DNA from: Inquilinus sp. KBS0705 | GTDB lineage: Bacteria > Bacteroidota > Bacteroidia > Sphingobacteriales > Sphingobacteriaceae | Length of the DNA: 64,000 nucleotides | Assembly (NCBI GenBank): GCA_005938025.2 | Contig: VCCI02000002.1 | Location: 186,001-250,000, forward strand | Direction of reading: 5' to 3' | In this document: in pieces, positions 28,052 to 35,993 of the stretch | How positions within the stretch are numbered: the first letter of the stretch is position 1 | Layout of the letters: every line of letters begins with the position of its first letter | The notes under the pieces: generated by a model | Told to the model about the DNA's origin: nothing | Database searches by the model: none | The model's input: only the letters and a program-made list of their open reading frames with translations | Translations under genes and position numbers: made by a program

Positions 28052-28996
28052 ATGGTAAAAAAGCCTGTAAATCAACTCTCTCCCGGCCTACAGTTTCCTG
28101 TATTCATTGTTGTATCAGTGGCTGTTATAATAATAGGGTATATTTTGGCAGTAGCAGTTATAGGCGGGTTATACGGCCTTAATGCCATAATGGATATAGC
28201 CAATTTAAACTTTAGTAACCCTAAAACCGCCAGCGCGTTATACCTATTACAGGTAATTAGCACCACACTGCCCATTTTTATAGCCCCTGTTTTTTTTGCT
28301 TATGTAATAGTAAAAGAGCCTGCCCCTTACTTAAAAGCCACATCCGCTTTCCCATGGGTATTAATACTGATCACATTTGTTTTGATGTTTATCTCCTCGC
28401 CGTTTATGGAACTGCTTAGTAACGTTAACCAGCGCATGGTTTTACCACCCTATTTAAGCGGCGTTGAAAAATGGATGAAACAAAGCGAGGAAAGTGCCGA
28501 AAAACTCACTATGGCCATATTAAAAATGGACAATATAGCAGATATGCTAAAAAACCTGTTTTTGGTTGGATTTTTAACTGCCGTTGCCGAGGAATTTATG
28601 TTTCGGGGCGTTTTGCAAACCATACTACAGCGGTGGACTAAAAGCACGCATGCTGCCGTTTGGATAGGCGCGGCATTGTTTAGTGCCTTTCACATGGAGT
28701 TTTACGGTTTTTTACCGCGGATGTTTTTAGGCGGCGTTTTTGGTTACCTGGTAGCCTGGAGCGGTAGCATATGGCCGGCAGTTTGGGCGCATTTTTTAAA
28801 TAACGGCACAGCAGTAGTGGTAACTTACCTTTACAATAAAAAACAAATAAGCTTTAACCCCGAAGACCAGCATTTATTTAGTTACGTGTACTATATATTT
28901 AGCCTGATAATTATTATAATTTTGCTGCTGGTTTATAAAAACCTTGCAACGGGCAAAAAACAAAGTCCTGCTTTTAATGGAGAAGAACTGGGTTAA
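28052..28996 (+). CDS. CPBP family intramembrane glutamic metalloprotease
   Basis: A 314-residue polytopic membrane protein. The ABI/CPBP catalytic motifs are present: EEFMFRGVLQ (EExxxR) and, two helices later, FSAFHMEF (FxxxH) and WAHFLNN (HxxxN). The family includes Rce1-like CAAX proteases and bacteriocin-immunity proteins. In Bacteroidota these are often orphan proteins of unknown substrate. It is the first gene of a run with DUF2007, cdsA and psd; the next gene overlaps its last 20 nt. Confidence 0.93.
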   Translation: MVKKPVNQLSPGLQFPVFIVVSVAVIIIGYILAVAVIGGLYGLNAIMDIANLNFSNPKTASALYLLQVISTTLPIFIAPVFFAYVIVKEPAPYLKATSAFPWVLILITFVLMFISSPFMELLSNVNQRMVLPPYLSGVEKWMKQSEESAEKLTMAILKMDNIADMLKNLFLVGFLTAVAEEFMFRGVLQTILQRWTKSTHAAVWIGAALFSAFHMEFYGFLPRMFLGGVFGYLVAWSGSIWPAVWAHFLNNGTAVVVTYLYNKKQISFNPEDQHLFSYVYYIFSLIIIIILLLVYKNLATGKKQSPAFNGEELG

Positions 28997-29189
28997 AATT
29001 TTTACATCCACCAACTACTATCAATCAGAAATTGTTAAGCAAGTGCTTACCGGCCATCATATTGATGCTGTTTTGCTAAATAAGCAGGCGTCATCGCACC
29101 AAAATTTTGGCGATGTTGAGGTGTATATTCACCAGGAAAACTTTAGCCATGCAATTGAGATAATGATACTGAACCAAATTAATTTATGA
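28977..29189 (+). CDS. DUF2007 domain protein
   Basis: A 70-residue protein read from the ATG at 28977 (MEKNWVKIFTSTNYYQSEIV). An upstream in-frame start at 28944 lies deep in the CPBP gene and lacks the family sequence. VKIFTS..Y.a.i.k..L...gI.a.llNkqdss...fGdveVyV is the DUF2007 (signal-transducing PII-like fold) pattern. The role is unknown. Its stop overlaps the cdsA start (ATGA), which indicates translational coupling to phospholipid synthesis. Confidence 0.85.
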   Translation: MEKNWVKIFTSTNYYQSEIVKQVLTGHHIDAVLLNKQASSHQNFGDVEVYIHQENFSHAIEIMILNQINL

Positions 29190-29998
29190 AGACACGCGCC
29201 ATAACAGGCTTCTTTTTTATTATAGTGATGCTTGCCTCGGTGCTTTTAGGGCATTACACCTTCGGCATATTTTACCTTGCGCTTAGTTTAGTTTGCCTGC
29301 ACGAGTTTTATGGGCTTAATATAAAAAGCGGCATACAGCCTAACCGGGCAACCGGCTTTATAAACGCTGTTTTTATTTACGTATTGTTTGCATTAATTAC
29401 CTACCAGGACAGCCCTATTTACCACAAGCTATTGCTTTTACTAACGCTTACACTTAGCGCAGTTTTTGTGCAAGAACTTTTTAAAATAACCGTAGCCCCT
29501 TTTACCAATATTGCTTACACACTGCTGGGTTTAGTGTTTGTTATTGTGCCCTTTACGTTTTTTCATGCTTTGGCTTATTTAAAGGGAAGTTTTAATTTTC
29601 ATATGCCCTTAGGCTTTTTATTGATGCTTTGGGCTAATGATACCGGGGCGTATTTAGTAGGTATGAGCATTGGCCGCCATAAGTTATTTGAGCGCCACTC
29701 GCCTAAAAAAACATGGGAAGGCTTTTTTGGAGGCGTGGCAATAAGCGCGGGTGTAGGCTATATACTTAGCCTTTATTTTACCGAGCTTGATTGGCAGCAC
29801 TGGGTAACCGTTGCTGTATTAATTGGCTTTTTTGGCACCATTGGCGACCTGATAGAATCAATGTTTAAACGTAGCATCAATATAAAAGACAGCGGCGGCA
29901 TACTACCCGGCCATGGCGGCTTGTTAGATAGGTTTGACGGTTTTATACTGGCTGCGCCAATTGTTTATACTTATTTATACTTCGTTGTAAATGCTTAA
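29186..29998 (+). CDS. cdsA: Phosphatidate cytidylyltransferase
   Basis: A 270-residue membrane enzyme with about seven hydrophobic segments. It makes CDP-diacylglycerol from CTP and phosphatidic acid. The CDP-diglyceride synthetase signature is near the C-terminus: SPKKTWEGFFGG, then GTIGDLIESMFKRSINIKDSG, then GILPGHGGLLDRFDG. The acidic residues of DLIES and DRFDG bind metal. It overlaps the DUF2007 gene by four bases and is followed 25 nt later by psd, so the unit encodes consecutive phospholipid-pathway steps apart from PssA. Confidence 0.96.
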   Translation: MKTRAITGFFFIIVMLASVLLGHYTFGIFYLALSLVCLHEFYGLNIKSGIQPNRATGFINAVFIYVLFALITYQDSPIYHKLLLLLTLTLSAVFVQELFKITVAPFTNIAYTLLGLVFVIVPFTFFHALAYLKGSFNFHMPLGFLLMLWANDTGAYLVGMSIGRHKLFERHSPKKTWEGFFGGVAISAGVGYILSLYFTELDWQHWVTVAVLIGFFGTIGDLIESMFKRSINIKDSGGILPGHGGLLDRFDGFILAAPIVYTYLYFVVNA

Positions 29999-30023
29999 TT
30001 TTACAACATAATTTTAACCTGAT

Positions 30024-30932
30024 ATGAGATTTCATAAAGAAGGATATACCTCCCTGGCTATTTGCATACTATTCATTTTTGTACTGAATGCATTAATACA
30101 GTTTTATTTTCCTGAAGCTTACGTTGTAAAATGGATCATTTACATCGCGTCGTTTTTGCTTTTTGTAACCATTGTACAGTTTTTTCGCAGCCCGGTGTTT
30201 GACATCAACATCGACGAAACCAACGTGCTTTGCCCTGCTGATGGTAAAGTGGTAGTAATTGAAGAAGCTGATGAACCTGAGTTTTTAAAGGATAGGCGCA
30301 TACAGCTATCGGTGTTTATGTCTCCGGTTAATGTGCACGTAAACCGTAACCCTATTAGCGGGATAATAAAATACTTTAAATATCATCCGGGTAAATACCT
30401 GGTGGCATGGCACCCAAAATCATCTACCGAGAACGAACGCACCACCGTAGTAACCGAAAACAGCGAAGGCACACAGGTGCTTTTCCGCCAAATTGCGGGT
30501 GCTTTGGCTCGCCGTATTGTTTGGTACGTTAAAGAGGGCGATGAGGTGGTACAGGGCCAGCAATTCGGGTTTATTAAGTTTGGATCCAGGGTGGATATAT
30601 TTTTACCCCTCGGCACTAAAATAAATGTAGAGCTTAACCAGGTGGTTAAAGGCGGCCGTACTGTATTGGCGCAGCTAAACAGTAACGGGGCATTACCTGC
30701 CGAAACAACAGATACAAACGCCACCGTTATTGAAGATGTAGCCACCCCATTATCTGACGAGCATGGCGAAGAGACGTTGGTTATAGAGCATGAGCCCAAA
30801 AAGGAAGCTGCTAAAACACCCGTTGCTAAAGCCCCGGCTAAACCAGTTGAAGAAGCATCTGTAAAACCCAAACCGACAGCAAAACGCCCGGCGGCTAAAT
30901 CGCCTGCTGCAAAAGGAGCGGCTAAAAAGTAA
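30024..30932 (+). CDS. psd: Phosphatidylserine decarboxylase proenzyme with a lysine/alanine-rich tail
   Basis: A 302-residue protein. Residues 1-215 form a short-type (PSD-A like) phosphatidylserine decarboxylase with two N-terminal membrane helices (about 11-27 and 36-53). The self-cleavage site is Gly187-Ser188 in FIKFGSRVDIF; cleavage creates the pyruvoyl group on the alpha chain. Conserved HVNRNP and HPGKY histidines are present. Unusually, the last 80 or so residues form a low-complexity tail, acidic first and then rich in Lys, Ala and Pro (AAKTPVAKAPAKP and similar), like a histone H1 tail. After cleavage this tail would be on the small pyruvoyl chain. It is followed by a terminator. 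Confidence 0.9.
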   Translation: MRFHKEGYTSLAICILFIFVLNALIQFYFPEAYVVKWIIYIASFLLFVTIVQFFRSPVFDINIDETNVLCPADGKVVVIEEADEPEFLKDRRIQLSVFMSPVNVHVNRNPISGIIKYFKYHPGKYLVAWHPKSSTENERTTVVTENSEGTQVLFRQIAGALARRIVWYVKEGDEVVQGQQFGFIKFGSRVDIFLPLGTKINVELNQVVKGGRTVLAQLNSNGALPAETTDTNATVIEDVATPLSDEHGEETLVIEHEPKKEAAKTPVAKAPAKPVEEASVKPKPTAKRPAAKSPAAKGAAKK

Positions 30933-30956
30933 TAGCTTACAAGTAATAAAAAAAAA

Positions 30957-30982
30957 GCCTTTATGCATGCATAAAGGCTTTT
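30957..30982. terminator. Bidirectional terminator after psd
   Basis: AGCCTTTATGCATGCATAAAGGCT is a perfect palindrome with nine A before and nine T after. It lies between convergent psd and the gldN-like gene. Confidence 0.92.
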
Positions 30983-31013
30983 TTTTATTAAACCGATCTT
31001 TAATAGTTATCGG

Positions 31014-32225
31014 TTAATTATGCCACAAGCCCAGCTCCCAGTCCATTAATGCTTTTTTTGCTTTTTCAGCCTCCCTAAGCTGGTCGGCGCCCTGTTTGTA
31101 ATCGCTGATGCGTTCGTCCTTATCGTTAGATTGTTTAATGATGTAGCTGGTAAACAGGCGCTTCATAAATGTATCATCATAACTTAAAGCCGTTGCATCA
31201 TTGTTGCGGTTTTGCACTTCTTTATTAGCTAATACCCGGCGTGCCTGCGGGAAGTATATCCAAAAAGCGGGCTGAAACGGTAAGTTTAGTCCGGCTGCTT
31301 TAGGCTTTATCATAGGTGCTATACCTATTATTCTGGGTTCAAAAACCGATAAGGCTTTATTAAACACCCAATCTTCTTTTATCCTAAACCGCACCACACT
31401 ATCGGGGTTAAATTCACCAGCCCTAAACTCCGAGCCTATTTTATTACCATCCTTATCAAATTTGTCAACCACAGCGCTATCAGCCATGCGGCTTTTGGCT
31501 TGCTCGGCTGTAAAGCGGCGGGTAAAGGAGTCGCCTCCCGGGTCTTCTTTGGTCGGCGTAGGGTCAAACGGGGTTATCTCGCCAGAGGCAACTGCTTTCA
31601 TCAACACATCTATCAGCCTTTGCTTTGGTGATGCCATATAGCGATTCATTTTTTCGCGTACATCAATGTCTCGCCATATGCGTTTGGCAAAGGCTACGTC
31701 AGTTTCGCGCAAGCTGGCGTAAGGTGTTTCGCGGGCGTTTTTTATGTCGGTCTTTTCGTAATAACCATCCAGTGGGCGCAAACGGGTAGATTTTGATATG
31801 ACGAAGGTACCCGGTGAGCAATCGCTTTTTACATAGGTTTTGCCGTTATATGACGAGTCGCTGGTCCATATACCGCTAATAGTATAGGCCGATGCTGCGG
31901 AATCAAGCGTTAGCTTGCCACGCATTTTTTTAAGGCAAAATATGTACTGGTTGTTACAATCGCAATTTACTACCCTGTACTCATCCAGTATAATATCGGT
32001 GCCGTTTATACTGCCCTTTACCAGATAGTTTACAGTATGATAATCTAAGGTGCTAAACCTGGATGTGCCGTTTATTTGTTTCCCGTTTTGGGTAAGGTCC
32101 AACTCGATGGTGAAGTGTATCTTTTTGTCGGATTGCGGCAACTCGCCTATCCATTTACCTGATAGCTTTTGTGCCATGCAGGGGCTTATTCCCACTAAAA
32201 ACATCACCAACAACAGGTATCTCAT
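31014..32225 (-). CDS. GldN/PorN-like protein with an extra N-terminal domain
   Basis: A 403-residue secreted protein (signal peptide MRYLLLVMFLVGISPCMA). Residues 150-403 carry the GldN hallmarks: LDGYYEKTDIKNA, LRETDVAFAKRIWRDIDVREKMN, VASGEITPFDP, and a C-terminal 'FMKRLFTSYIIKQSN'. GldN/PorN is a periplasmic ring component of the type IX secretion system. Residues 20-145 are an additional, probably beta-rich domain (KLSGKWIGELPQSDKKIHF...) with a cluster of cysteines at 88, 90, 97 and 136, not part of ordinary GldN. No gldK, gldL or gldM is nearby, so this may be an orphan paralogue rather than the core T9SS subunit. Confidence 0.8.
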   Translation of the reverse strand: MRYLLLVMFLVGISPCMAQKLSGKWIGELPQSDKKIHFTIELDLTQNGKQINGTSRFSTLDYHTVNYLVKGSINGTDIILDEYRVVNCDCNNQYIFCLKKMRGKLTLDSAASAYTISGIWTSDSSYNGKTYVKSDCSPGTFVISKSTRLRPLDGYYEKTDIKNARETPYASLRETDVAFAKRIWRDIDVREKMNRYMASPKQRLIDVLMKAVASGEITPFDPTPTKEDPGGDSFTRRFTAEQAKSRMADSAVVDKFDKDGNKIGSEFRAGEFNPDSVVRFRIKEDWVFNKALSVFEPRIIGIAPMIKPKAAGLNLPFQPAFWIYFPQARRVLANKEVQNRNNDATALSYDDTFMKRLFTSYIIKQSNDKDERISDYKQGADQLREAEKAKKALMDWELGLWHN

Positions 32226-32242
32226 AGCAAAATTTGGAAAAC

Positions 32243-32273
32243 AAAAAAAGCCTCTCTGGCATGCAGAAAGGCT
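32243..32273 (-). terminator. Terminator downstream of rplS
   Basis: On the reverse strand, AGCCTTTCTG-CATGC-CAGAGAGGCT forms a 10-bp stem with one mismatch, followed by seven T residues. Confidence 0.85.
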
Positions 32274-32294
32274 CTAAATATACGAAAATCGTAA

Positions 32295-32642
32295 TTAAAC
32301 TCTTTTTGATTTGATACGAGCTGCTTTACCGGTAAGGGCACGCAGATAGAACAATTTAGCGCGACGTACTTTACCAACGCTGTTTACTTCTATTTTATCA
32401 ATATTTGGAGAATTGTAAGGGAAGATACGCTCAACACCGATACCGTTTGATACCTTACGTACTGTAAAGGTTTCGCTGTTACCAACGCTATTGCGCTGTA
32501 AAACAACACCCTGGTAAAGCTGGATACGTTCTTTGTTACCTTCTCTGATCTTATAATATACGCTAACAGTATCACCGGCTTTAAAAGACGGGAATTGATT
32601 CTTTACTACTGATTGCTCTTCTACAAATTTTACTAAATCCAT
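32295..32642 (-). CDS. rplS: Large ribosomal subunit protein bL19
   Basis: A 115-residue ribosomal protein at the 30S-50S interface. [29 protein letters not shown] and [22 protein letters not shown] sequence (here [22 protein letters not shown]) match bL19 throughout. The tail [20 protein letters not shown] is typical. It is the last gene of the ancestral rpsP-rimM-trmD-rplS order and lies 342 nt after trmD. It is preceded by a 9-bp leader hairpin and followed by a terminator. Confidence 0.98.
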   Translation of the reverse strand: MDLVKFVEEQSVVKNQFPSFKAGDTVSVYYKIREGNKERIQLYQGVVLQRNSVGNSETFTVRKVSNGIGVERIFPYNSPNIDKIEVNSVGKVRRAKLFYLRALTGKAARIKSKRV

Positions 32643-32984
32643 GATTATTAGCTCTTAAAGCGATTTTTAGCCCGTAAAAATCGGAGTGCAATAATACGGA
32701 TAATTTTTAAAATAAAAAACTCTGTTTAAAAAATTTCAACATTTTGTTTTTTGTTAACAAATGATGCCCGTTTGCCTTGTATTATTTTGCAGCTTACGCA
32801 TAGAATTTTTTAGTTTTTTACAGGTTATACAGGAACTTTTTCTTCTTTTTTACACCCCTGTCACTAACTAATATAAAAAATTATTCCATATATTTTTACG
32901 AATGCGGAAATAAAGTTGAGATGGTTTTAAACCCGGCTCAAAAATCAACCGTTTAATTAACCCGATCAACCACTCATTAACAGC
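32643..32984 (-). promoter_or_regulatory. AT-rich rplS leader region with a hairpin close to the start codon
   Basis: 342 nt without an ORF between trmD and rplS. At 32661-32683 a perfect 9-bp stem (CGATTTTTA, loop of 5, TAAAAATCG) lies about 18 nt upstream of the rplS ATG on the transcribed strand. The rest is AT-rich and without clear repeats. rplS may have its own promoter here (TATTATTG near 32690 on the reverse strand). A ribosomal-protein leader function is possible but unproven. Confidence 0.4.
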
Positions 32985-33659
32985 CTACTCCAACAGGTCG
33001 GGTCTTCTTTCTTTTGTCCGTTCTACAGATTGTTCGAAACGCCACTTTTCTATTTCGGGGGTGTTGCCGCTTAATAGGATGTCGGGTACCTTGTGCCCGT
33101 TCCAATCGGCAGGGCGGGTGTAAACCGGCGCATCCAGCAGGTCGTTCTGGAACGAATCGGACAGGGCCGAGGTTTCGTCAGACAGTACACCGGGTATCAG
33201 CCTTACCACGGCGTCTACCAGTACCGCGGCGGGTAGCTCACCGCCCGATAGCACATAATCGCCAATGGATATCTCGCGGGTAACAAACAAATCGCGGATG
33301 CGCTGATCTATCCCTTTATAGTGCCCGCATAGTATGATGATGTTTTGTTTTATAGATAGCTGGTTGGCAATGCCCTGGTTAAGCGTTTCGCCATCGGGCG
33401 ACATAAATATCACCTCGTCATACTCGCGCTCGGCCGTTAGCTTTTCTATACAGGCTGCAAAGGGCTGTATGGTCATTACCATGCCGCTGCCGCCGCCATA
33501 AGGGTAGTCGTCTACACTTTTTTGTTTGCCGGTAGCGTAATCGCGCAGGTTATGCACCACAACTTGCGCCACGCCCTTTTTTTGCGCGCGCTGTAAAATT
33601 GAGTGGGCAAAGGGGCTTTCGAGCAGGCCCGGCAAAACAGAGATGATATCAAAACGCAT
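32985..33659 (-). CDS. trmD: tRNA (guanine37-N1)-methyltransferase
   Basis: A 224-residue SPOUT-class methyltransferase that makes m1G37 in tRNAs and prevents frameshifting. [19 protein letters not shown] is the N-terminal strand. [10 protein letters not shown] and the trefoil-knot segments [11 protein letters not shown] and [16 protein letters not shown] form the AdoMet site. The C-terminal helix has [16 protein letters not shown]. Full length. It would normally follow rimM, but here 6.8 kb of other genes separates them. Confidence 0.97.
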   Translation of the reverse strand: MRFDIISVLPGLLESPFAHSILQRAQKKGVAQVVVHNLRDYATGKQKSVDDYPYGGGSGMVMTIQPFAACIEKLTAEREYDEVIFMSPDGETLNQGIANQLSIKQNIIILCGHYKGIDQRIRDLFVTREISIGDYVLSGGELPAAVLVDAVVRLIPGVLSDETSALSDSFQNDLLDAPVYTRPADWNGHKVPDILLSGNTPEIEKWRFEQSVERTKERRPDLLE

Positions 33660-33670
33660 GGCGGCAAAGA

Positions 33671-33712
33671 TAGGGATAGATGTGCAAATATGCAGATGTG
33701 CAAATGTGAAGA
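33671..33712. repeat. Short-word repeat (GTGCAAAT/GCAGAT)
   Basis: GATGTGCAAATATGCAGATGTGCAAATGTG repeats the words seen at 2751-2872. It lies just upstream of trmD. It suggests a dispersed low-complexity sequence family. Confidence 0.55.
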
Positions 33713-33731
33713 TGAAATAGAGCAGCCAAGT

Positions 33732-33890
33732 TCATCCTGAGCCTATCGAAGTACGTGCGCAAAGGCCTATGCACCAATGGTTCGACGGGCTCACCATGAC
33801 ATCTGTGCGACCGGGTCATCCTGAGCCTGTCGAAGGACGCGCGTAAAGGCCAATTCGCCAATTGCTACGGCAAGCTCAGCATAACAGGCA
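33732..33890. repeat. Two copies of a dispersed inverted-repeat element (TCATCCTGAGCCTGTCGAAG type)
   Basis: A 36-bp segment at 33732-33767 recurs at 33816-33851 with four differences. Each copy is followed by an inverted arm: GGTTCGACGGGCTCACCATGAC near 33779-33800, and a degraded GGCAAGCTCAGCATAAC near 33869-33885. The sequence belongs to a palindromic repeat type seen scattered between genes in very diverse bacterial genomes. Short ORFs through it are repeat translations and not genes. Confidence 0.85.
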
Positions 33891-33902
33891 GCATAGGGGC
33901 TA

Positions 33903-34313
33903 CTACCCCCTATGCTGGTATATGCCCCATTCGTTGCCATCGGGGTCGGTAAAGTGGGCGGTTATCTCGGGCGCTTCGTTACCAATGGGTTGGGTTATGG
34001 TGCCGCCGCTGGTTTTTATTAATTTAACAGTAGCTTCGGCATCGTCAACCATTAGTGATATAAATAAGCCAACACCCATTGCCGGTTTACGGCCTTTTAC
34101 CCAGCCGCCGCTTACCTGGCCCACACCGTCATCAAAGGATGCATTGCCCAGGTTATCCTCGCGGATGCGCCAGTTAAATACAGTTTTAAAAAACCGGGCC
34201 GATGCAGCTATATCTGCCGTTGGTATTACCACATAGCAAATTTTGCCGTGGCCAAATGTTGGTTGTTGCTCTTCCATTAGTTGCTCGTTTATATCTTTTT
34301 TTGTATTTGCCAT
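33903..34313 (-). CDS. VOC family protein
   Basis: A 136-residue single-module VOC protein of the 'glyoxalase-like, YycE/PhnB-related' group. GHGKICYVVIPTADIAASARFFKTVFNWRI is the N-terminal betaalpha unit with metal-ligand position. ITAHFTDPDGNEWGIYQ is the C-terminal DPDGN-x-(W/F) strand. The 5' end overlaps the 3' end of the next VOC gene by 25 nt, so the pair is probably an operon. Substrate unknown. It lies in the segment separating trmD from rimM. Confidence 0.85.
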   Translation of the reverse strand: MANTKKDINEQLMEEQQPTFGHGKICYVVIPTADIAASARFFKTVFNWRIREDNLGNASFDDGVGQVSGGWVKGRKPAMGVGLFISLMVDDAEATVKLIKTSGGTITQPIGNEAPEITAHFTDPDGNEWGIYQHRG

Positions 34314-34714
34314 GCGTGGCCAAAGGGGTCTAAAATTTGGCCCTGGCGATAACCGTAATCATAATCCCGCACGGGCGAGGTTTCTGTTGCCCCGGCAGCA
34401 ATTGCCTGCTGCATTACCGTGTGTACGTCTTCTACAAACAAACCGATGGTTACCGTGGTAGCGCCTGCCTTCGCCGGACTAACATTCCTATCCGAAGTTT
34501 GCTCGTGGAGGTGAAAAAGGGTATCGCCAATAATAAATTCAGCTACATGCACACTGCCATCGTCGTTACCAAAACGCCTTAGTTCAAAAGCGCCGAAGGC
34601 ACGGGTATAAAAGCTTACATCCTTAATACCATTGGGTATGGTAAGCTCGGGCGCAAAGGTGGCTTTTGGTGCCGGCCCCTGGCTTGCTGGTGGTGTAAAT
34701 ATTTGTACGTTCAT
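34289..34714 (-). CDS. VOC family protein (PhnB-like)
   Basis: A 141-residue VOC protein related to the PhnB/3-demethylubiquinone-methyltransferase-like group. It has TIPNGIKDVSFYTRAFGAFEL, then VHVAEFIIGDTLFHLHEQT, then DYDYGYRQGQILDPFGHAWQI, with the H-x-W terminal motif. It is tandem and overlapping with a second VOC gene of a different subtype. Members include resistance and small-molecule binding proteins; no substrate can be assigned. Confidence 0.85.
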   Translation of the reverse strand: MNVQIFTPPASQGPAPKATFAPELTIPNGIKDVSFYTRAFGAFELRRFGNDDGSVHVAEFIIGDTLFHLHEQTSDRNVSPAKAGATTVTIGLFVEDVHTVMQQAIAAGATETSPVRDYDYGYRQGQILDPFGHAWQIQKKI

Positions 34715-34750
34715 ATTGTAATCCGTTAAGTGGGTCGACAGGTTCCCCGC

Positions 34751-34845
34751 GCGTCATGGCGAGGCACGAAGCCATCTCCCTTAATGCAAGGCGTTTATGC
34801 ACAGTCCGGAGATTGCTTTGTCGCTATCGCTCCGCGCAGTGACGT
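34751..34845. repeat. Dispersed inverted repeat (GTCATGGCGAGGCACGAAG type)
   Basis: The left arm at 34751-34778 (CGTCATGGCGAGGCACGAAG...ATCTCC) and the right arm at 34808-34844 (GGAGATTGCTTTGTCGCT...CAGTGACG) are imperfect complements around a 29-nt centre. The motif resembles a repeat type widely dispersed in bacterial genomes. It lies between the VOC pair and the XRE gene. Confidence 0.75.
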
Positions 34846-34857
34846 AGAGGGAGGGGG

Positions 34858-35058
34858 CTAATCCCCCTCTTCCAGCATAAAAATCTCCTCAAGCGGTTTG
34901 CCAAATACCCGGGCTATTTTTAGCGCCAGCACTGTTGAAGGTACGTATTTATTACTTTCGATAGTATTAATGGTTTGGCGGGATACGCCGATTTTTTCGG
35001 CCAGGTCGGCTTGTGTAATATTTAAAATGGCGCGCTCTATACGCAGTGTGTTCTTCAT
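34858..35058 (-). CDS. XRE-family helix-turn-helix regulator
   Basis: A 66-residue protein consisting of one Cro/C1-type domain: ILNITQADLAEKIGVSRQTINTIESNKYVPS, then LALKIARVFGKPLEEIF. This short type is commonly found next to small integral-membrane protein genes, where it acts as a simple repressor. Here it lies 11 nt downstream of a membrane-protein gene and is likely translated from the same transcript. Confidence 0.92.
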   Translation of the reverse strand: MKNTLRIERAILNITQADLAEKIGVSRQTINTIESNKYVPSTVLALKIARVFGKPLEEIFMLEEGD

Positions 35059-35069
35059 GCTTGCTGTAA

Positions 35070-35966
35070 TTATAAAAAGCCCAGTTTTAAGCCGCTTTTG
35101 CCCTGCTGCCTTAGCCTGTATAAACGATAGTTAAATACCAGTAAAAATATAGCCGGTATAGTAACTAGGTTTAGTATCAGTACAAACAAAAAGCCGGTGC
35201 CATAAACCAGCACGTTTGCCAGTAACAGTATGGCGTAGTTGGCATACACGGCTATTTGCATGGCATCCAGGCGTATGCTATTAATGTATTCGTCTTCCTG
35301 TTTTTCTTTAGAGAAAACCCACAGCAGCATGGCTGCCGGCAATACATATATCAGGTTGGTGCCATCGTCGTTAGTGGCTGTAATTTGTACTACAGCTATG
35401 GCCGCCACCAATGCAAGGGTGCTAAAAATGCCTATCATGCGGTAAGGCTTATTGGCTAAAAACCTTACAGGTGTTATGGCATATTCGTCGCGGCTTTTAT
35501 ATAGCAGGTAATAAAAACGGGCTATAAATATAAGCAGCGGTGTTATCAGGTTATACACCAAAAAATTCAAACCATCGGCCACAAACTCTATCACCGTTTG
35601 CAGCACCGGCAGCCGCAGCCAAACATTTATAGTGGCAACCAAAAACACCAGCATATACCAGCCGTAGTTGATCAGTATGGACCAATACAGCGCGTTAAGC
35701 CTTATTTTGGCCGTAAGCTCGTCTTCGTGCTTTTGCTTGCTAAAGGCAATACATACCAGGCCAACAACTACCAACGTTAGTGCTAATTCGTTGGTCAGGT
35801 TTTCAAACATGGGCAAAAACAACGATGCTTTGTTGCGTAGCAGTAGCCCGAAGCCGGGTATCTTATAGTCGTTACGTATAACCAGGTAGCCTAATATAAA
35901 TCCTGGCACGGTTAGCAGCCAACCCAGTGGCCTAAACCAGTTTGCTAATAAAAGTTTTGTTTTCAT
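35070..35966 (-). CDS. Duplicated-domain integral membrane protein
   Basis: A 298-residue protein with about eight hydrophobic segments. It appears internally duplicated: FSKQKHEDELTAKIRLNALY near residue 75 and FSKEKQEDEYINSIRLDAMQ near residue 210 occupy the same place in each half, each after one helix and before a pair of helices. The neighbouring 148-residue protein has a third copy. I do not recognise a named family. The XRE gene follows, so regulation by it is likely. The function is unknown. Confidence 0.8.
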   Translation of the reverse strand: MKTKLLLANWFRPLGWLLTVPGFILGYLVIRNDYKIPGFGLLLRNKASLFLPMFENLTNELALTLVVVGLVCIAFSKQKHEDELTAKIRLNALYWSILINYGWYMLVFLVATINVWLRLPVLQTVIEFVADGLNFLVYNLITPLLIFIARFYYLLYKSRDEYAITPVRFLANKPYRMIGIFSTLALVAAIAVVQITATNDDGTNLIYVLPAAMLLWVFSKEKQEDEYINSIRLDAMQIAVYANYAILLLANVLVYGTGFLFVLILNLVTIPAIFLLVFNYRLYRLRQQGKSGLKLGFL

Positions 35967-35993
35967 GCTTTTTATGTGTTACAGGTAATTAGT

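Noticed and set aside
33649..33861. 70-codon reverse-strand ORF through the palindromic repeats
   Set aside because: Its translation (FDRLRMT, HGEPVEP) is the well-known product of reading the dispersed repeat and not a protein family. It also overlaps the trmD start.
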